From Salinisphaera sp. G21_0 (lineage in GTDB: Bacteria; Pseudomonadota; Gammaproteobacteria; Pseudomonadales; Endozoicomonadaceae), in the NCBI RefSeq assembly GCF_017744115.1, contig NZ_JAGHQW010000043.1, positions 1 to 53,177 of the forward strand: 53,177 nt of DNA, given 5' to 3'. The translations under genes and the position numbers were made by a program. This document shows, in pieces, positions 7,793 through 17,495 of the stretch. The notes beneath the pieces were generated by a model. It searched no databases, had not been told where the DNA came from, and was given only the letters and a program-made list of their open reading frames with translations. Position 1 is the first letter of the stretch; each line of letters opens with the position of its first letter.

Positions 7793-9175
7793 ATGGATAT
7801 CCCCATCGGGCAAAGTGGCTACCACCATAACAGTACAGTAACGCTTGCAGGCCAATCGGATGCAAATCTTTCGTATTCGGGTGAACAGCGGGATAATCAG
7901 AAAAAAGGTACTCCTGTCTGCCAGGCTGTACCAGTAACTCCGATGGTAGCGGCAAGCGACAATGCATTAATAAAGCAAAACAAGTCACTGAGTGAGTATA
8001 TTGCGCAACATTGTCACTCATTACGAAATCTGATTGCAGTGACAACACCGCAAACAGAGGTATCCCTATTACCGGAAAATCTGCTGTACACGTCAGAACA
8101 GAGGCTGTTGTCAATAGCCGAGCTTGATGAGATGCAACGGCATATCAGCCTGCAAACGGACATCACGATTAATGGTAAACGCTATAAGCTGGAAACACTG
8201 CCCGATGATACACCGCTGTTTTACCAGTTTTATTGCCGGGATCAAAAGGCAAGCATTGATGATGAGTCCATTCGCATTTTCCAGAATAATTGCCTTATTG
8301 AACAGTCCCGTGCTGCCATCATTCTCATCAATAACGATCTGATCAATAAAACAGTGGCCGCTCAGGTCAGGCAGTTGGAACAGACAGTTAAAAATGTACG
8401 TGTCGTTGATGTGGCAAAGTTGCTTCCTGAGGGCGACGTGGCCGGTATAAAAGTCACCCAGAACATGGAAGACCAATTTTATCTGGAACTGGATGCCCGG
8501 GTTTGCACACTGAAACAACATTATTTTACCGATGGCCGCATAAGAACTTACTCGAGCTTTCATGACATCATGGACATTCTCCAATTCGTAGCAATGTACC
8601 ATTGTGATAAGGTCTGTGAATTAGCAGGAATTAAAACCAACAGTCGGGGATGCATAAAAATCGACTGGGATATGGAGTTAATAGCGCCCATTGGTACTGT
8701 TAAATGCCCGGATGGTATTAGTACTTTTGTTATGGACAGGATTCAAAGGACAGATGACGCCGGAAATAATGAGTTAATACATACTCTGCGATCGGAGAAC
8801 AGCCTGGTAGCAGTAACCAGACCACAGCACCCCATCATGGCTGAGTCAGTTTGCCCTTACCCTGCAAGTATATTCTGTCAATTCTCTGGTGCTATCAATC
8901 AATCATTCAGTCAGTCACTCCACTCTCCAGACTATGATGTCAAACAATTCACCATAAAGGGGGATGGTGAGATCAATTCCCTGAAGATGTTATGTCGTTT
9001 GAAAGACCGGGAAAAGATTGCCGGTAATATTGACCCTGCTCAGCAACTAAGCCTCAGCTATAACCCACGGGACAGCTGGAAGCAGAAAATTGCTTTTCCA
9101 TTAACGGGCATCAAAGCAGATCAAAGTCGGGTCCGGGGTATCAGCTCATGGCAGAAAAAGACACCAGAACCATAA
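7793..9175 (+). CDS. Putative DxD glycosyltransferase-like effector
   Basis: A 460-residue protein without signal peptide or membrane helix. The middle resembles toxin-type and capsule-type glycosyltransferases of the GT-A fold. FHDIMDILQFVAMY (about 256-269) sits where these enzymes have the conserved Asp/Arg helix. GCIKIDWDME (286-295) gives the metal/UDP-binding DxD as D291-W-D293. The following PDGISTFV and NSLVAVTRPQHPIM sit where the family has its post-DxD loop and terminal HPil element. The first ~120 residues are disordered and polar. If right, it would transfer a sugar from a nucleotide sugar onto a host or cell target; acceptor and sugar are unknown. A non-enzymatic lineage-specific protein remains possible. 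Confidence 0.45.
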   Translation: MDIPIGQSGYHHNSTVTLAGQSDANLSYSGEQRDNQKKGTPVCQAVPVTPMVAASDNALIKQNKSLSEYIAQHCHSLRNLIAVTTPQTEVSLLPENLLYTSEQRLLSIAELDEMQRHISLQTDITINGKRYKLETLPDDTPLFYQFYCRDQKASIDDESIRIFQNNCLIEQSRAAIILINNDLINKTVAAQVRQLEQTVKNVRVVDVAKLLPEGDVAGIKVTQNMEDQFYLELDARVCTLKQHYFTDGRIRTYSSFHDIMDILQFVAMYHCDKVCELAGIKTNSRGCIKIDWDMELIAPIGTVKCPDGISTFVMDRIQRTDDAGNNELIHTLRSENSLVAVTRPQHPIMAESVCPYPASIFCQFSGAINQSFSQSLHSPDYDVKQFTIKGDGEINSLKMLCRLKDREKIAGNIDPAQQLSLSYNPRDSWKQKIAFPLTGIKADQSRVRGISSWQKKTPEP

Positions 9176-9289
9176 CCTGCTAGGCCCTGCGAAGATAAAA
9201 ATATTCGTCACCCGGGCCATCTCTATGACCTGATTCCAAACAGGCTGAGCAGTGGCTCTTTTCAGCAAAAAAGCCCCTGTTCGATGAAG

Positions 9290-9733
9290 TTAGCTACTTG
9301 CTATCCCGCCTGCTTCAATTTTCTGAATATGGGCTTTCACTTCCTCTGGAATACTGGTCTTGCGATTGGTCAAGAAGTTAAACATAACGCCCGTTGCGGT
9401 ACCGGTTGTGGTCACTCTGTTCAGGCTTTTACTGAAAATCGCATACTCCATGGTAAAACGGTCTTCCTGCACATCACGAACTCTTGAGCCCACCAGCAAG
9501 GTGTCTGGATAGGTAACCGGAACCTTATAAAAGCATTGGGTATGACTGATCACCGGGCCAATGCCACTGCCTTTCGCTTTTTCCATCATCTGCATTTTGC
9601 CGAAATAATCGATCCGGGCTGATTCAAAATAACGGAAATACACGACATTATTGACATGCTGAAGGGCATCCATATCCCCCCAGGCTACGGGTATCTCAGT
9701 GATGACGGGATAGTCTTCCAGCAGGTGCTCCAC
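9290..9733 (-). CDS. Acyl-CoA thioesterase, hotdog fold (4HBT/YbgC-like)
   Basis: A single hotdog domain with the 4-hydroxybenzoyl-CoA thioesterase signature. VAWGDMDALQHVNNVVYF holds the catalytic Asp and the following helix, and FESARIDYF comes next. I prefer the GTG at 9733 as start (147 residues) because AAGGAG stands 8 bases upstream; an ATG 36 bases earlier lacks a ribosome site. Proteins of this size hydrolyse short- to medium-chain or aromatic acyl-CoA in the cytoplasm. The gene is single and divergent from codBA. The exact acyl substrate cannot be read from sequence. Confidence 0.8.
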   Translation of the reverse strand: MEHLLEDYPVITEIPVAWGDMDALQHVNNVVYFRYFESARIDYFGKMQMMEKAKGSGIGPVISHTQCFYKVPVTYPDTLLVGSRVRDVQEDRFTMEYAIFSKSLNRVTTTGTATGVMFNFLTNRKTSIPEEVKAHIQKIEAGGIASS

Positions 9734-9945
9734 AGTAATGACTCCTTTTTTTTCTATTATTGTGTGCATTTAACAGAAATGCGCGTGCAACCATAAAGGG
9801 AATTCAGGCAATTAACAACAGGTTCCATCCTAAGGTAATTTCCGCAATCAGCTTCGGTTTATCATTGACTGACTTCGAATAACCGTTCTGTTAGCATGAA
9901 TATCCGGCTATCAGGCCCTCAACCTGTTTCTTTATTGGAGGACCA

Positions 9946-11199
9946 ATGTCGGAATATTCCCAGGATTACGCTCACGCTCCCGTTTCAGCTGCAGCCCGTA
10001 AAGGCTTCTTCCCCATTTTGGTGGTCATGGTTGGTTTTACCTTCTTCTCAGCCAGCATGTGGTCCGGCGGAACCCTGGGACAAGGTCTGGACTTTTCCAG
10101 CTTTCTGATCACAGTGATGATCGGCAACCTTCTGCTCGGTGCCTACACGTCAGGTCTCGCCTGGATGGGCAGTAAAACCGGCCTTTCTACTCACCTTCTC
10201 TCTGAATACGCTTTTGGTAAAATCGGCGGTAAGCTGACCTCCCTGGTGCTGGCCGCTACCCAGGTGGGCTGGTTCGGTGTGGGCGTGGCCATGTTTGCCC
10301 TGCCGGTGAACAAGGCCACCGGAATTAACACGGAGATTCTGGTCTTAATCTCAGGATTCCTGATGACCGTAACCGCTTTTTTCGGTTTCAAGGCTCTGAC
10401 CATTCTCAGTTTTATCGCAGTTCCCGCCATTGCCCTGCTGGGTGGTTTCTCGGTCAGGGAAGCCGTGGCGAGCGCCGGTGGCCTGTCGGCATTGATGGCG
10501 ATTGAACCGGCCTCCACTATTACCTTTGCCAGCGCCATCAGTATCTGTATCGGATCGTTTATCAGTGGTGGTTCCCTAACCGCGGATTTTACCCGTTTTG
10601 CCCGCACACCGAAAATTGCGGTCAGTGCGACACTGATTGCCTTCTTCCTTGGCAACAGCCTGATGTTCACCTTTGGTGCCATCGGTTCCATGGTGACCGG
10701 TCAGGCGGATATCGCCGAGGTAATGTTTCTGCAGGGTTTGATTTTGCCAGCTGTGATCACACTGGGCCTGAATATCTGGACCACCAACGATAATGCCCTG
10801 TACGTTTCCGGCCTGGGCTTTGCCAGTATTACCGGCAAGAGCAAAAACCTGATCGTGATGATCAACGGTGCCCTGGGAACCTTGTTTGCCCTGTGGCTCT
10901 ACAACCACTTTGTCGGATGGCTGGGCCTGTTGAGTTCTGCACTGCCACCCGTCGGTGCCATTCTGCTGGCTGATTACTTTCTGGTAAGAAAAGGCCATTA
11001 CCCGGACTATCAACAAGCATCTTTTGCGACTATCAACCCGTCAGCACTGATCGCCTGGGTTGCCGGCATTGCCGCCGCAAGCCTGTTGCCGGGTATTGCC
11101 CCCATCAATGGTGTTGTGGTGGCGTCCATCAGCCATGTCCTGCTCCAGAAAGCGCCCATTTTTCAGGGCCGCATGGCTCACACTGAGACTTCGATATGA
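9946..11199 (+). CDS. codB: Cytosine permease CodB
   Basis: A 417-residue nucleobase:cation symporter (NCS1 family) with about twelve hydrophobic segments. Typical features are [13 protein letters not shown] in the first helices, [30 protein letters not shown] in helix 3 and [14 protein letters not shown] before helix 7, all as in E. coli CodB. The ATG follows TTGGAGGACCA, a good ribosome site. The stop overlaps the codA start as ATGA, so the two are one translationally coupled operon. Role: uptake of cytosine across the inner membrane to feed the deaminase encoded next. Confidence 0.92.
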   Translation: MSEYSQDYAHAPVSAAARKGFFPILVVMVGFTFFSASMWSGGTLGQGLDFSSFLITVMIGNLLLGAYTSGLAWMGSKTGLSTHLLSEYAFGKIGGKLTSLVLAATQVGWFGVGVAMFALPVNKATGINTEILVLISGFLMTVTAFFGFKALTILSFIAVPAIALLGGFSVREAVASAGGLSALMAIEPASTITFASAISICIGSFISGGSLTADFTRFARTPKIAVSATLIAFFLGNSLMFTFGAIGSMVTGQADIAEVMFLQGLILPAVITLGLNIWTTNDNALYVSGLGFASITGKSKNLIVMINGALGTLFALWLYNHFVGWLGLLSSALPPVGAILLADYFLVRKGHYPDYQQASFATINPSALIAWVAGIAAASLLPGIAPINGVVVASISHVLLQKAPIFQGRMAHTETSI

Positions 11200-12485
11200 G
11201 ACTTGAAAACGTCCGCCTGCACCAGCAAGAAGGCCTGTTTGATATTGACATGGATCATGGCACGTTCACTGCCATCACACCTGCTGCCACGGTCCGAAAT
11301 ACTGCCCGGAACGAAGGAGTCGAGGTCATCGACGGTCATGGACGGCTGGTCCTGCCGCCATTTATCGACCCACATGTACATCTGGACACCGCTCTGACCG
11401 CCGGAGAGCCGGTGTGGAACCGCAGCGGCACCTTGTTCGAAGGCATTCACAACTGGTCTGAGCGGAAAAAAACGCTGACCCGGGACGATGTTAAAAACCG
11501 GGCCGCAAAAGCCCTGGAGTGGTATATCGCCCAAGGGGTTCAGCACGTTCGCAGCCATGTGGATACCACTGACCCATCGCTCACCGCTTTGCAGGCTCTG
11601 CTGGAACTGAGAGAAGAGATGCGGGAGCTGATTGATATTCAGCTGGTCGCCTTTCCCCAGGAAGGCATCCCCTCCTTCCCCAAAGGGGCTGAATTGCTGG
11701 AAGAGGCCCTGAAGCTCGGGGCAGAAGCCGTTGGCGGCATCCCTCACTTTGAATACACCCGTGAATACGGCATTGAGTCCCTGAAAACGGTGTTTGATCT
11801 GGCTGAGAAATACGATCGCCTGATCGACATCCACTGTGATGAGATTGATGATGACCAGTCACGCTTTGTAGAAACAGTCGCCACCCTGGCCCTGGAACGT
11901 GCCATGGGGCAACGGGTCACCGCCAGCCATACCACGGCCATGCACTCGTACAATAATGCCTATGTTGTTAAATTGATGCGCCTGCTGAAGAACTCCGGCA
12001 TTCACTTTGTTGCCAACCCGGTCACCAACCTGAATTTACAGGGGCGCATGGACACCTATCCAAAGCGCCGGGGGATTACGCGCATCCCTGAGTTGCTGGA
12101 AGCCGGGGTTAACGCCTGTTTTGGTCAGGACGACATTGTCGATCAGTGGTTCCCCATGCAGGGCGGCAATATGCTGCTGGTGCTGTTCACCGGTCTGGTC
12201 GGCTGCCAGCTTACCGGCTTTGACCAGATTAACCGGGGCATCGACCTGATTACCCACAACAGCGCCCGCTGCCTGAATATTCACGACCAGTACGGTATTG
12301 CGGTTGGTAAACCGGCAAACCTTATTATGCTGGACTCCGAGAGCGTATTTGATGCGGTACGCCGCCAGACTTCGGTCACCCACTCTATCCGCCGGGGTAA
12401 GTTGATTGCCAGCACCGAGCCAGCCCGAACCAGGCTCTATCACTCTGGCCAGTCCAGGGATATTGACCTGAGCTGGTCGATTTAA
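11196..12485 (+). CDS. codA: Cytosine deaminase CodA
   Basis: A 429-residue amidohydrolase. Metal and active-site motifs are visible in order: [10 protein letters not shown] (two metal His), a conserved Gln in [21 protein letters not shown] (metal His plus catalytic Glu), [11 protein letters not shown] and [18 protein letters not shown] with the late Asp. Length and motifs match E. coli CodA (427 residues), which converts cytosine to uracil and ammonia for pyrimidine salvage. The start codon overlaps the codB stop by four bases. No PurR-type operator was recognised upstream of the operon. Confidence 0.93.
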   Translation: MRLENVRLHQQEGLFDIDMDHGTFTAITPAATVRNTARNEGVEVIDGHGRLVLPPFIDPHVHLDTALTAGEPVWNRSGTLFEGIHNWSERKKTLTRDDVKNRAAKALEWYIAQGVQHVRSHVDTTDPSLTALQALLELREEMRELIDIQLVAFPQEGIPSFPKGAELLEEALKLGAEAVGGIPHFEYTREYGIESLKTVFDLAEKYDRLIDIHCDEIDDDQSRFVETVATLALERAMGQRVTASHTTAMHSYNNAYVVKLMRLLKNSGIHFVANPVTNLNLQGRMDTYPKRRGITRIPELLEAGVNACFGQDDIVDQWFPMQGGNMLLVLFTGLVGCQLTGFDQINRGIDLITHNSARCLNIHDQYGIAVGKPANLIMLDSESVFDAVRRQTSVTHSIRRGKLIASTEPARTRLYHSGQSRDIDLSWSI

Positions 12486-12493
12486 CCGGTCCC

Positions 12494-12518
12494 CTGCTCA
12501 CCATATTTCGGGGAGCAG
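12494..12518 (+). terminator. Weak hairpin after codA
   Basis: Arms CTGCTC and GAGCAG flank a 13-base loop just after the codA stop, with only a short pyrimidine-rich stretch following. It may end the codBA transcript, but the T-run is poor. Confidence 0.35.
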
Positions 12519-12612
12519 TCACTTTCTCCGCGCCATTTGCAACCCTTTCCCCATTTATCTGTCTATATTGTCTGAGGCTTCATGAAACGCTGGATTCACT
12601 GAGGAAGTACAG

Positions 12613-14301
12613 ATGGCAATAACAAGATGGCTGATTTTCACTCTCCTTTGCGGGATAACCGGACTCGCCGCCGCTTATCCTGAAGCTGACCAACAGGGCG
12701 CTGTATATAAAGGGCTGCAGGATGTCCATACCATCGCAGAGATGCAGGGAATCAACCCCCGGGATACAACAGTGCGATGGGAAATCGGCGACAATAATCT
12801 GCAGGAGTGGCTGCTCGCTCCCTGGAACAAACAGAAAGTGGACGAAGCCCTTGCCACTTACCAACAGCAGTACGGCTCCATCACCCAGACGGCTGCCAAA
12901 GTGGTCATTGGCGCTATCAGCAATAATTTTGATGCCTCTGGCCATCTGATTACCGAAGCTGAACGCCAGCAGCTGTTTGACCGGGTTCAGCAGACTCAAT
13001 ACCTTCAGAGGTTTCATCCCAGCGCCCGGGCCATAACCATCGCTGATGCTGATGCACAGTTTTTCCCCAGTGATGTATTTTTTACCAATAATCTGGCTCA
13101 GGCTTCCAATGTTGCCGCTAACCAGAAATCATCCAGTACGCTTATTCTGAGAAACACCCCGGTCTTTGTGCTTGGTCAGTTAACGACTATTGACTCAGTC
13201 GGCCTGGAGTCAGCCGAAGATAGCTGGGTAGCCCTGTGGCGTCCGGAGTTTGGCCTTAAATTCACCAAGGCAAGGCATATCGCCTTTGTCGATGACTCTC
13301 TGGCGGGTGAACTTCCCGTTTCATCCCGGGATCCTGATCACCAACTGAAACTGACCGTCACCAGCCGGGTCAGAAGTCAGGACCTGAACCAGCGGTTGCC
13401 TTTAGGCACCCCGGTATACAGCCTGAGTGGCAGGTACTTTTTCGCTGCGCGAAACCATCAACCTCCAGCATCCCGGCAGATAGAATCGTCAGAGTTACGG
13501 CTTTATTCTGCCCAACTGTCCCCTGTGGAATTATCGGTTGATCCTGCGGGAAAACTGGATAACCAGGTTTTAAAAGTACCACTTCCCCTGAGTTACCAGA
13601 ACTATCTGAACCAGCTAAGTAATACCCTGTTAAAATACCCGTCAGAATATGTTGCGCCGGAACACAACGAGAACCGTTACTTTGCCTTTGGCGAAGGAAC
13701 CATTGGCCCTGACGGCGAAAGGGGCATGGACGCTTCCACTTTCGTCCTGAAGCTCATTCAGCCCTTTGGTAAATGGCTTCCCAGGTATTCCGTTCACCAG
13801 GTTGAAGAAGGCATCAAAAACCGTCTGATCAAGACCACTCAAAATGCATCCCCGGAGGAAAACTATCAGGCCATGCTCAATCACTGTCAGGTGGGTCATT
13901 TTGTCTCGGTGGGGCGCGGCAGTAATATGGCCTGTCTGGGCAGTATTACCCTGGATCAGCTGGGACAGCTCAGTGATCAAGCCTATGCAGATGCGGTAAC
14001 TACCGGAGGGATGACAGATCAGGACCGTATTCCACTGCTGGCACTCAGTACCGTCGGACTGACAACCATAGAGGATGTTATGATCAATAAACCGGCAGGC
14101 TCTATGGAATTCCAGGCAACCGGTGAAACGCTGCCGCTGTATCTGGCGGTAAAAACGTCAATGGCCGTCTGGTATATCACTGGCAAGGCGGCGGTCTATC
14201 CCGTCTTTAAATCGGGCTATCTGAGCAGCTTTATCCGCGATGGCAGATCACTGACATTTTACCGTTATTTTGAGCCTGTAGGAGCGCCCCCCGGTGATTG
14301 A
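12613..14301 (+). CDS. SH3-NlpC/P60-like periplasmic protein lacking the catalytic Cys
   Basis: 562 residues starting with a signal peptide (hydrophobic to about residue 20, AAA before YPEAD). The layout resembles the NlpC/P60 stabilising domain plus SH3-like modules plus C40 peptidase type. An SH3-like stretch (SWVALWRPEFGLKF, about 204-217) is followed by a C-terminal NlpC/P60-like core. The peptidase motif usually reads DCSGF and then FGxWLPRxSxxQ. Here it is MDASTF with Ala374 in place of the nucleophile Cys, followed by FGKWLPRYSVHQ. The His motif survives (VGHFVSVG, His429). So the fold is probably kept but the thiol peptidase is dead, pointing to a binding or regulatory role at peptidoglycan. 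It is monocistronic with a hairpin after it. Confidence 0.6.
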   Translation: MAITRWLIFTLLCGITGLAAAYPEADQQGAVYKGLQDVHTIAEMQGINPRDTTVRWEIGDNNLQEWLLAPWNKQKVDEALATYQQQYGSITQTAAKVVIGAISNNFDASGHLITEAERQQLFDRVQQTQYLQRFHPSARAITIADADAQFFPSDVFFTNNLAQASNVAANQKSSSTLILRNTPVFVLGQLTTIDSVGLESAEDSWVALWRPEFGLKFTKARHIAFVDDSLAGELPVSSRDPDHQLKLTVTSRVRSQDLNQRLPLGTPVYSLSGRYFFAARNHQPPASRQIESSELRLYSAQLSPVELSVDPAGKLDNQVLKVPLPLSYQNYLNQLSNTLLKYPSEYVAPEHNENRYFAFGEGTIGPDGERGMDASTFVLKLIQPFGKWLPRYSVHQVEEGIKNRLIKTTQNASPEENYQAMLNHCQVGHFVSVGRGSNMACLGSITLDQLGQLSDQAYADAVTTGGMTDQDRIPLLALSTVGLTTIEDVMINKPAGSMEFQATGETLPLYLAVKTSMAVWYITGKAAVYPVFKSGYLSSFIRDGRSLTFYRYFEPVGAPPGD

Positions 14302-14335
14302 GCTTCAGGGCACAAACTTTATGCAGAGAACCGAT

Positions 14336-14359
14336 AGGAAGGCGCATTCCTGCCTTCCT
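14336..14359 (+). terminator. Hairpin after the NlpC/P60-like gene
   Basis: Perfect 8-bp arms AGGAAGGC and GCCTTCCT with an 8-base loop, followed by a T-rich GTTGTCTCATT. A fair candidate for a rho-independent terminator, in the short gap before the large repeat gene. Confidence 0.5.
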
Positions 14360-14391
14360 GTTGTCTCATTCGGCTGATACATGACATTCCA

Positions 14392-17300
14392 ATGAGTTTG
14401 ATGAATACTATCTCCGTTCACCCTGAGCGGAGTCTGGACTTCATTGATAGAAGGAAACCATCATGGAACCTAATAATTATTTTGAGGTCAAATTCTGGAA
14501 TTTCCATTCCATGCGTGAAAGGTTTCATTCTGAGAGCAACAGCACCACCTTTCTACCCTTCGGGATCAGTTGATCGACGAGCTGGTTCAAGCGGGACTCC
14601 TCACCGCTCCCGAAGTGCATTTAACGGTAAACGAGTATCAAACCATCAGTCTCAGAGAAGTACGGCACCTCTCCATGTCGATAGTAAATGCGTTGAAGAT
14701 GCCTTTTGGGATAAACAACCATTACAGGGACGTCAAGTCACCACGGCTGTTGTGCTTAACGCCTATGGGAATGATGCAACGTCCCTTCGACCTGGCTTCT
14801 TCCTGCAAAAACTGTGCTTGCAGAATATTCTCCATGGCAATAGAAAAGTTACCCCGGATCAGGTTATTCAAGAATTCAACCGTAAGCCGGATCGAAATAA
14901 TAAGTGCAAATTAGCCTTGGCGCGCTTTATGCAGCACTGTCTCCACAGGGGCATGCCGGTGAAGGGCCAGAACGTCACGCCGGATATGGTGGTTAAGTAT
15001 TTCCCGGATAGTCCGGAAGGCAAACTGGGGTTAGCAAGGTTCAAAGAAGAATGTTGCCTGAATCGCCTGCCGTTAAATGGCCAGCAGATCACGACGGAAG
15101 CGGTGTTCAGGAATTATCAGGCCGCCGGGTCAACACTGGAGCTGGTACGCTTCAAATCGGAATGTTGCCTGAGGGAGTTGTCGTTGCATGGTCGGCGGAT
15201 CACCCCGGAGGCAGTGGTTAGAGGTTGTCAGGCTGCCATGGCAACACTGGAGCTGGCGCGCTTTAAGGAACAATGTTGCCTGAGGGGTCTGCTGTTGAAT
15301 GGCAAGCAAGTCACACCGGATGCCGTGGTTAAGGATTATCAGACCACCAACGCAACACTGGATCTGGCACGCTTCAAGCAAAAATGTTGCCTGAAGGGCC
15401 TGGCGCTGAATGGACAGCCGGTCACACCGGACGAGGTCGTTCAGAGTTACCCGGATAGTCCGGAAGGCAGGCTGGGGATAGCGCGCTTCATAGCGGAGTG
15501 TTGCCTGCAGAACCTGCCACTGAATGGTTGGGAAGTCACAACAGATATGGTGGCCAGGAATTATCATGCAGCCAATGCAACACTGGAGCTTGCTCACTTT
15601 AAGCAACACTGTTGCCTGATGCGGCTGCCGTTGAATGGTCAGCTGGTCATACCGGATGCGGTGGTTAAGGCTTTCCCGGACAGCCGGGAAGGCCAACTTG
15701 GCAAGGCGCGCTTTAAAGCAGAATGTTGCCTGAAGCGCCTGGTGTTGAATGGCCAGTTCGTCAACCCGGATGAGGTGTTAAGGGGGTTTCAGGCAGTCAA
15801 TGCAACACTGGAGCAGGGACGCTTCAAAGCGGAATGTTGCCTGAAGGGCCTGAGGTTGAACGGCCAGCAGGTCTCACCGGATGCTGTGGTCAGGGATTAT
15901 CAGGCAGCCAGGGCAACACTGGAGCTGGCACGCTTTACAGCGGAATGTTGCGTGAGGGGCCTGACATTGAATGGCCAGCCCGTCGCACCGGATGCAGTGG
16001 TTAAGAATTATCAGGCAGCCAGGGCTACACTGGAGCTGGCGCGCTTTAAGCAACAATGTTGCCTGAAGGGCCTGGCGTTAAATGGCCAGCCGGTCACCCC
16101 GGATGAGGTGGTCAGGGATTTCCCGGATAGTCCGGAAGGCAAACTGGGAATAGCGCGCTTTAAGCAATACTGTTACCTGAGGGGCATGGCATTGAATGGT
16201 CAGCAGGTTACATCGAATGAGGTGGTCAGGGGTTATCTGGCAGTCAGGGCAACACTGGAGCTGGCACGCTTTAAGGAACAATGCTGCCTGAAGGGGCTGC
16301 TATTAAATGGCCAGCAGGTTACCCCGAAAGAGGTGGTTAAGGGGTTTCAGGCAGCCAGAGCGACACTGGAGCTGGCGCGCTTTAAAGCGGAATGTTGCCT
16401 GAGAGGCCTGCCATTGGGCGGCCAACAGGTCTCAACGAAAGCGGTGGTCTCTGCTTATCAGGCAGTTTCAGCAGTACTGGAGCTGGCGCGCTTCAAAGAG
16501 GAATGTTGTCTGAGGGGCCTGACATTAAATGGCAAGCTGGTTACAACGGACGAAGTGGCCAGGGGGTTCCCGGACAGCCCCGAGGGCAAACTGAGATTAG
16601 TGCGCTTTAAGGAAGAATGTTGCCTGAGGGGCCTGACCTTGAATGGTCAGCAGGTCTCACCGGATGCGGTAGTTAAGGATTATCAGGCAACCGGGGCTGT
16701 GCTGGAGCTGGCGCGCTTCAAAGCGCAATGCTGCCTGAAGGGCGTGCTGTTGAATGGCCAGCCGGTCATACCAGATGCGGTGGTTAAGGCTTGTGAATGC
16801 GGCGGCTGGTTACTTCAAAAAGCCATTTTTTATGCTCAGCTGGCATTGAATGGCAGAGAATTGGACAGCGCCTGTCCGGATGACCAGGAAGTATTAACAG
16901 CGTTTAATGAAGTACCCGGTAATCATTCTTCAAGGCAAACCAGGTATCTGATGCTAAGGCTGCAACAATCTCAGCGGAACCATGAAACCGGTGAAGCCCG
17001 GGGTTTGCTGCAAGAGGCCTGGCAAATCCTGAACAGCGTATCGGTCAAAGGTGAAGAGGAACTACGACTGGAATGTGTATTGACATTCATGGCTATGTAT
17101 TATGAGCTGCCAATCAATTACCAGAGAGTGTCAGCAGAGCAGGTATTGCAATCCATCAAAACCCTGAGAAGTTCAGTTCAGACTTTACGTCTGCATTTCT
17201 TCTTCATGGCACACTGCTGCATCACGAAACAACCTGTAGATGGACAGGAAATCCATGAGGAACAGGTTCTGGAGTGTCTGCAGAGTTTTTCTGAAGGCAG

Positions 17301-17418
17301 CAAGATGTCCCATGCTTTAGGCTGCTGGTTTCAGTCTGGCCCCGAAGCCAATGTCATGGATGAGTTACTGTTGCTTCGGGAAAATACCATAGCCCTCGAC
17401 AGTGATTGGCAGCTGTGA
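14392..17418 (+). CDS. Giant helical-repeat protein, 17 copies of a CC-motif repeat
   Basis: 1008 residues, no signal peptide and no known family that I recognise. After a variable head (1-175), residues 177-810 are 17 uninterrupted repeats of 37 or 38 residues: LNGQxVTPDxVVK, then xYQAARA or the alternative FPDSPEGK, then [16 protein letters not shown]. Each unit predicts two helices, so a curved solenoid like Sel1/TPR proteins is likely. The paired cysteines are almost invariant. A non-repeat tail of about 200 residues ends the protein. The gene at 30723-34406 is a paralogue that continues past this end point into a nucleotidyltransferase-like region, so this copy may be shortened. A second frame from ATG at 14463, after AAGGA, overlaps the head. 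Function unknown; an effector scaffold is one guess. Confidence 0.7.
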   Translation: MSLMNTISVHPERSLDFIDRRKPSWNLIIILRSNSGISIPCVKGFILRATAPPFYPSGSVDRRAGSSGTPHRSRSAFNGKRVSNHQSQRSTAPLHVDSKCVEDAFWDKQPLQGRQVTTAVVLNAYGNDATSLRPGFFLQKLCLQNILHGNRKVTPDQVIQEFNRKPDRNNKCKLALARFMQHCLHRGMPVKGQNVTPDMVVKYFPDSPEGKLGLARFKEECCLNRLPLNGQQITTEAVFRNYQAAGSTLELVRFKSECCLRELSLHGRRITPEAVVRGCQAAMATLELARFKEQCCLRGLLLNGKQVTPDAVVKDYQTTNATLDLARFKQKCCLKGLALNGQPVTPDEVVQSYPDSPEGRLGIARFIAECCLQNLPLNGWEVTTDMVARNYHAANATLELAHFKQHCCLMRLPLNGQLVIPDAVVKAFPDSREGQLGKARFKAECCLKRLVLNGQFVNPDEVLRGFQAVNATLEQGRFKAECCLKGLRLNGQQVSPDAVVRDYQAARATLELARFTAECCVRGLTLNGQPVAPDAVVKNYQAARATLELARFKQQCCLKGLALNGQPVTPDEVVRDFPDSPEGKLGIARFKQYCYLRGMALNGQQVTSNEVVRGYLAVRATLELARFKEQCCLKGLLLNGQQVTPKEVVKGFQAARATLELARFKAECCLRGLPLGGQQVSTKAVVSAYQAVSAVLELARFKEECCLRGLTLNGKLVTTDEVARGFPDSPEGKLRLVRFKEECCLRGLTLNGQQVSPDAVVKDYQATGAVLELARFKAQCCLKGVLLNGQPVIPDAVVKACECGGWLLQKAIFYAQLALNGRELDSACPDDQEVLTAFNEVPGNHSSRQTRYLMLRLQQSQRNHETGEARGLLQEAWQILNSVSVKGEEELRLECVLTFMAMYYELPINYQRVSAEQVLQSIKTLRSSVQTLRLHFFFMAHCCITKQPVDGQEIHEEQVLECLQSFSEGSKMSHALGCWFQSGPEANVMDELLLLRENTIALDSDWQL
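14920..16821 (+). repeat. Tandem coding repeat, 17 units of 111/114 bp
   Basis: Exactly 1902 bases hold 12 units of 111 bp and five of 114 bp (units 1, 5, 7, 11 and 15, the FPDSPEG type). Units such as ATGGCCAGCC recur at 111-base steps (15971 and 16082). Similarity between neighbouring units is high enough for unequal recombination to change copy number. Confidence 0.85.
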
Positions 17419-17495
17419 GATGAGTTCTGATGCCAGGCTTTTTCAGGCTCTCAGGTAACTGGCTTGCTTTGAAGAATGATCCCCGGTTGTGATGA

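Noticed and set aside
9776-9945. Purine riboswitch or PurR site before codBA
   Set aside because: I looked for the conserved junction and palindrome and found neither.
11178-11834. 218-codon minus-strand frame over codA
   Set aside because: Shadow of codA, which has every catalytic motif on the plus strand.
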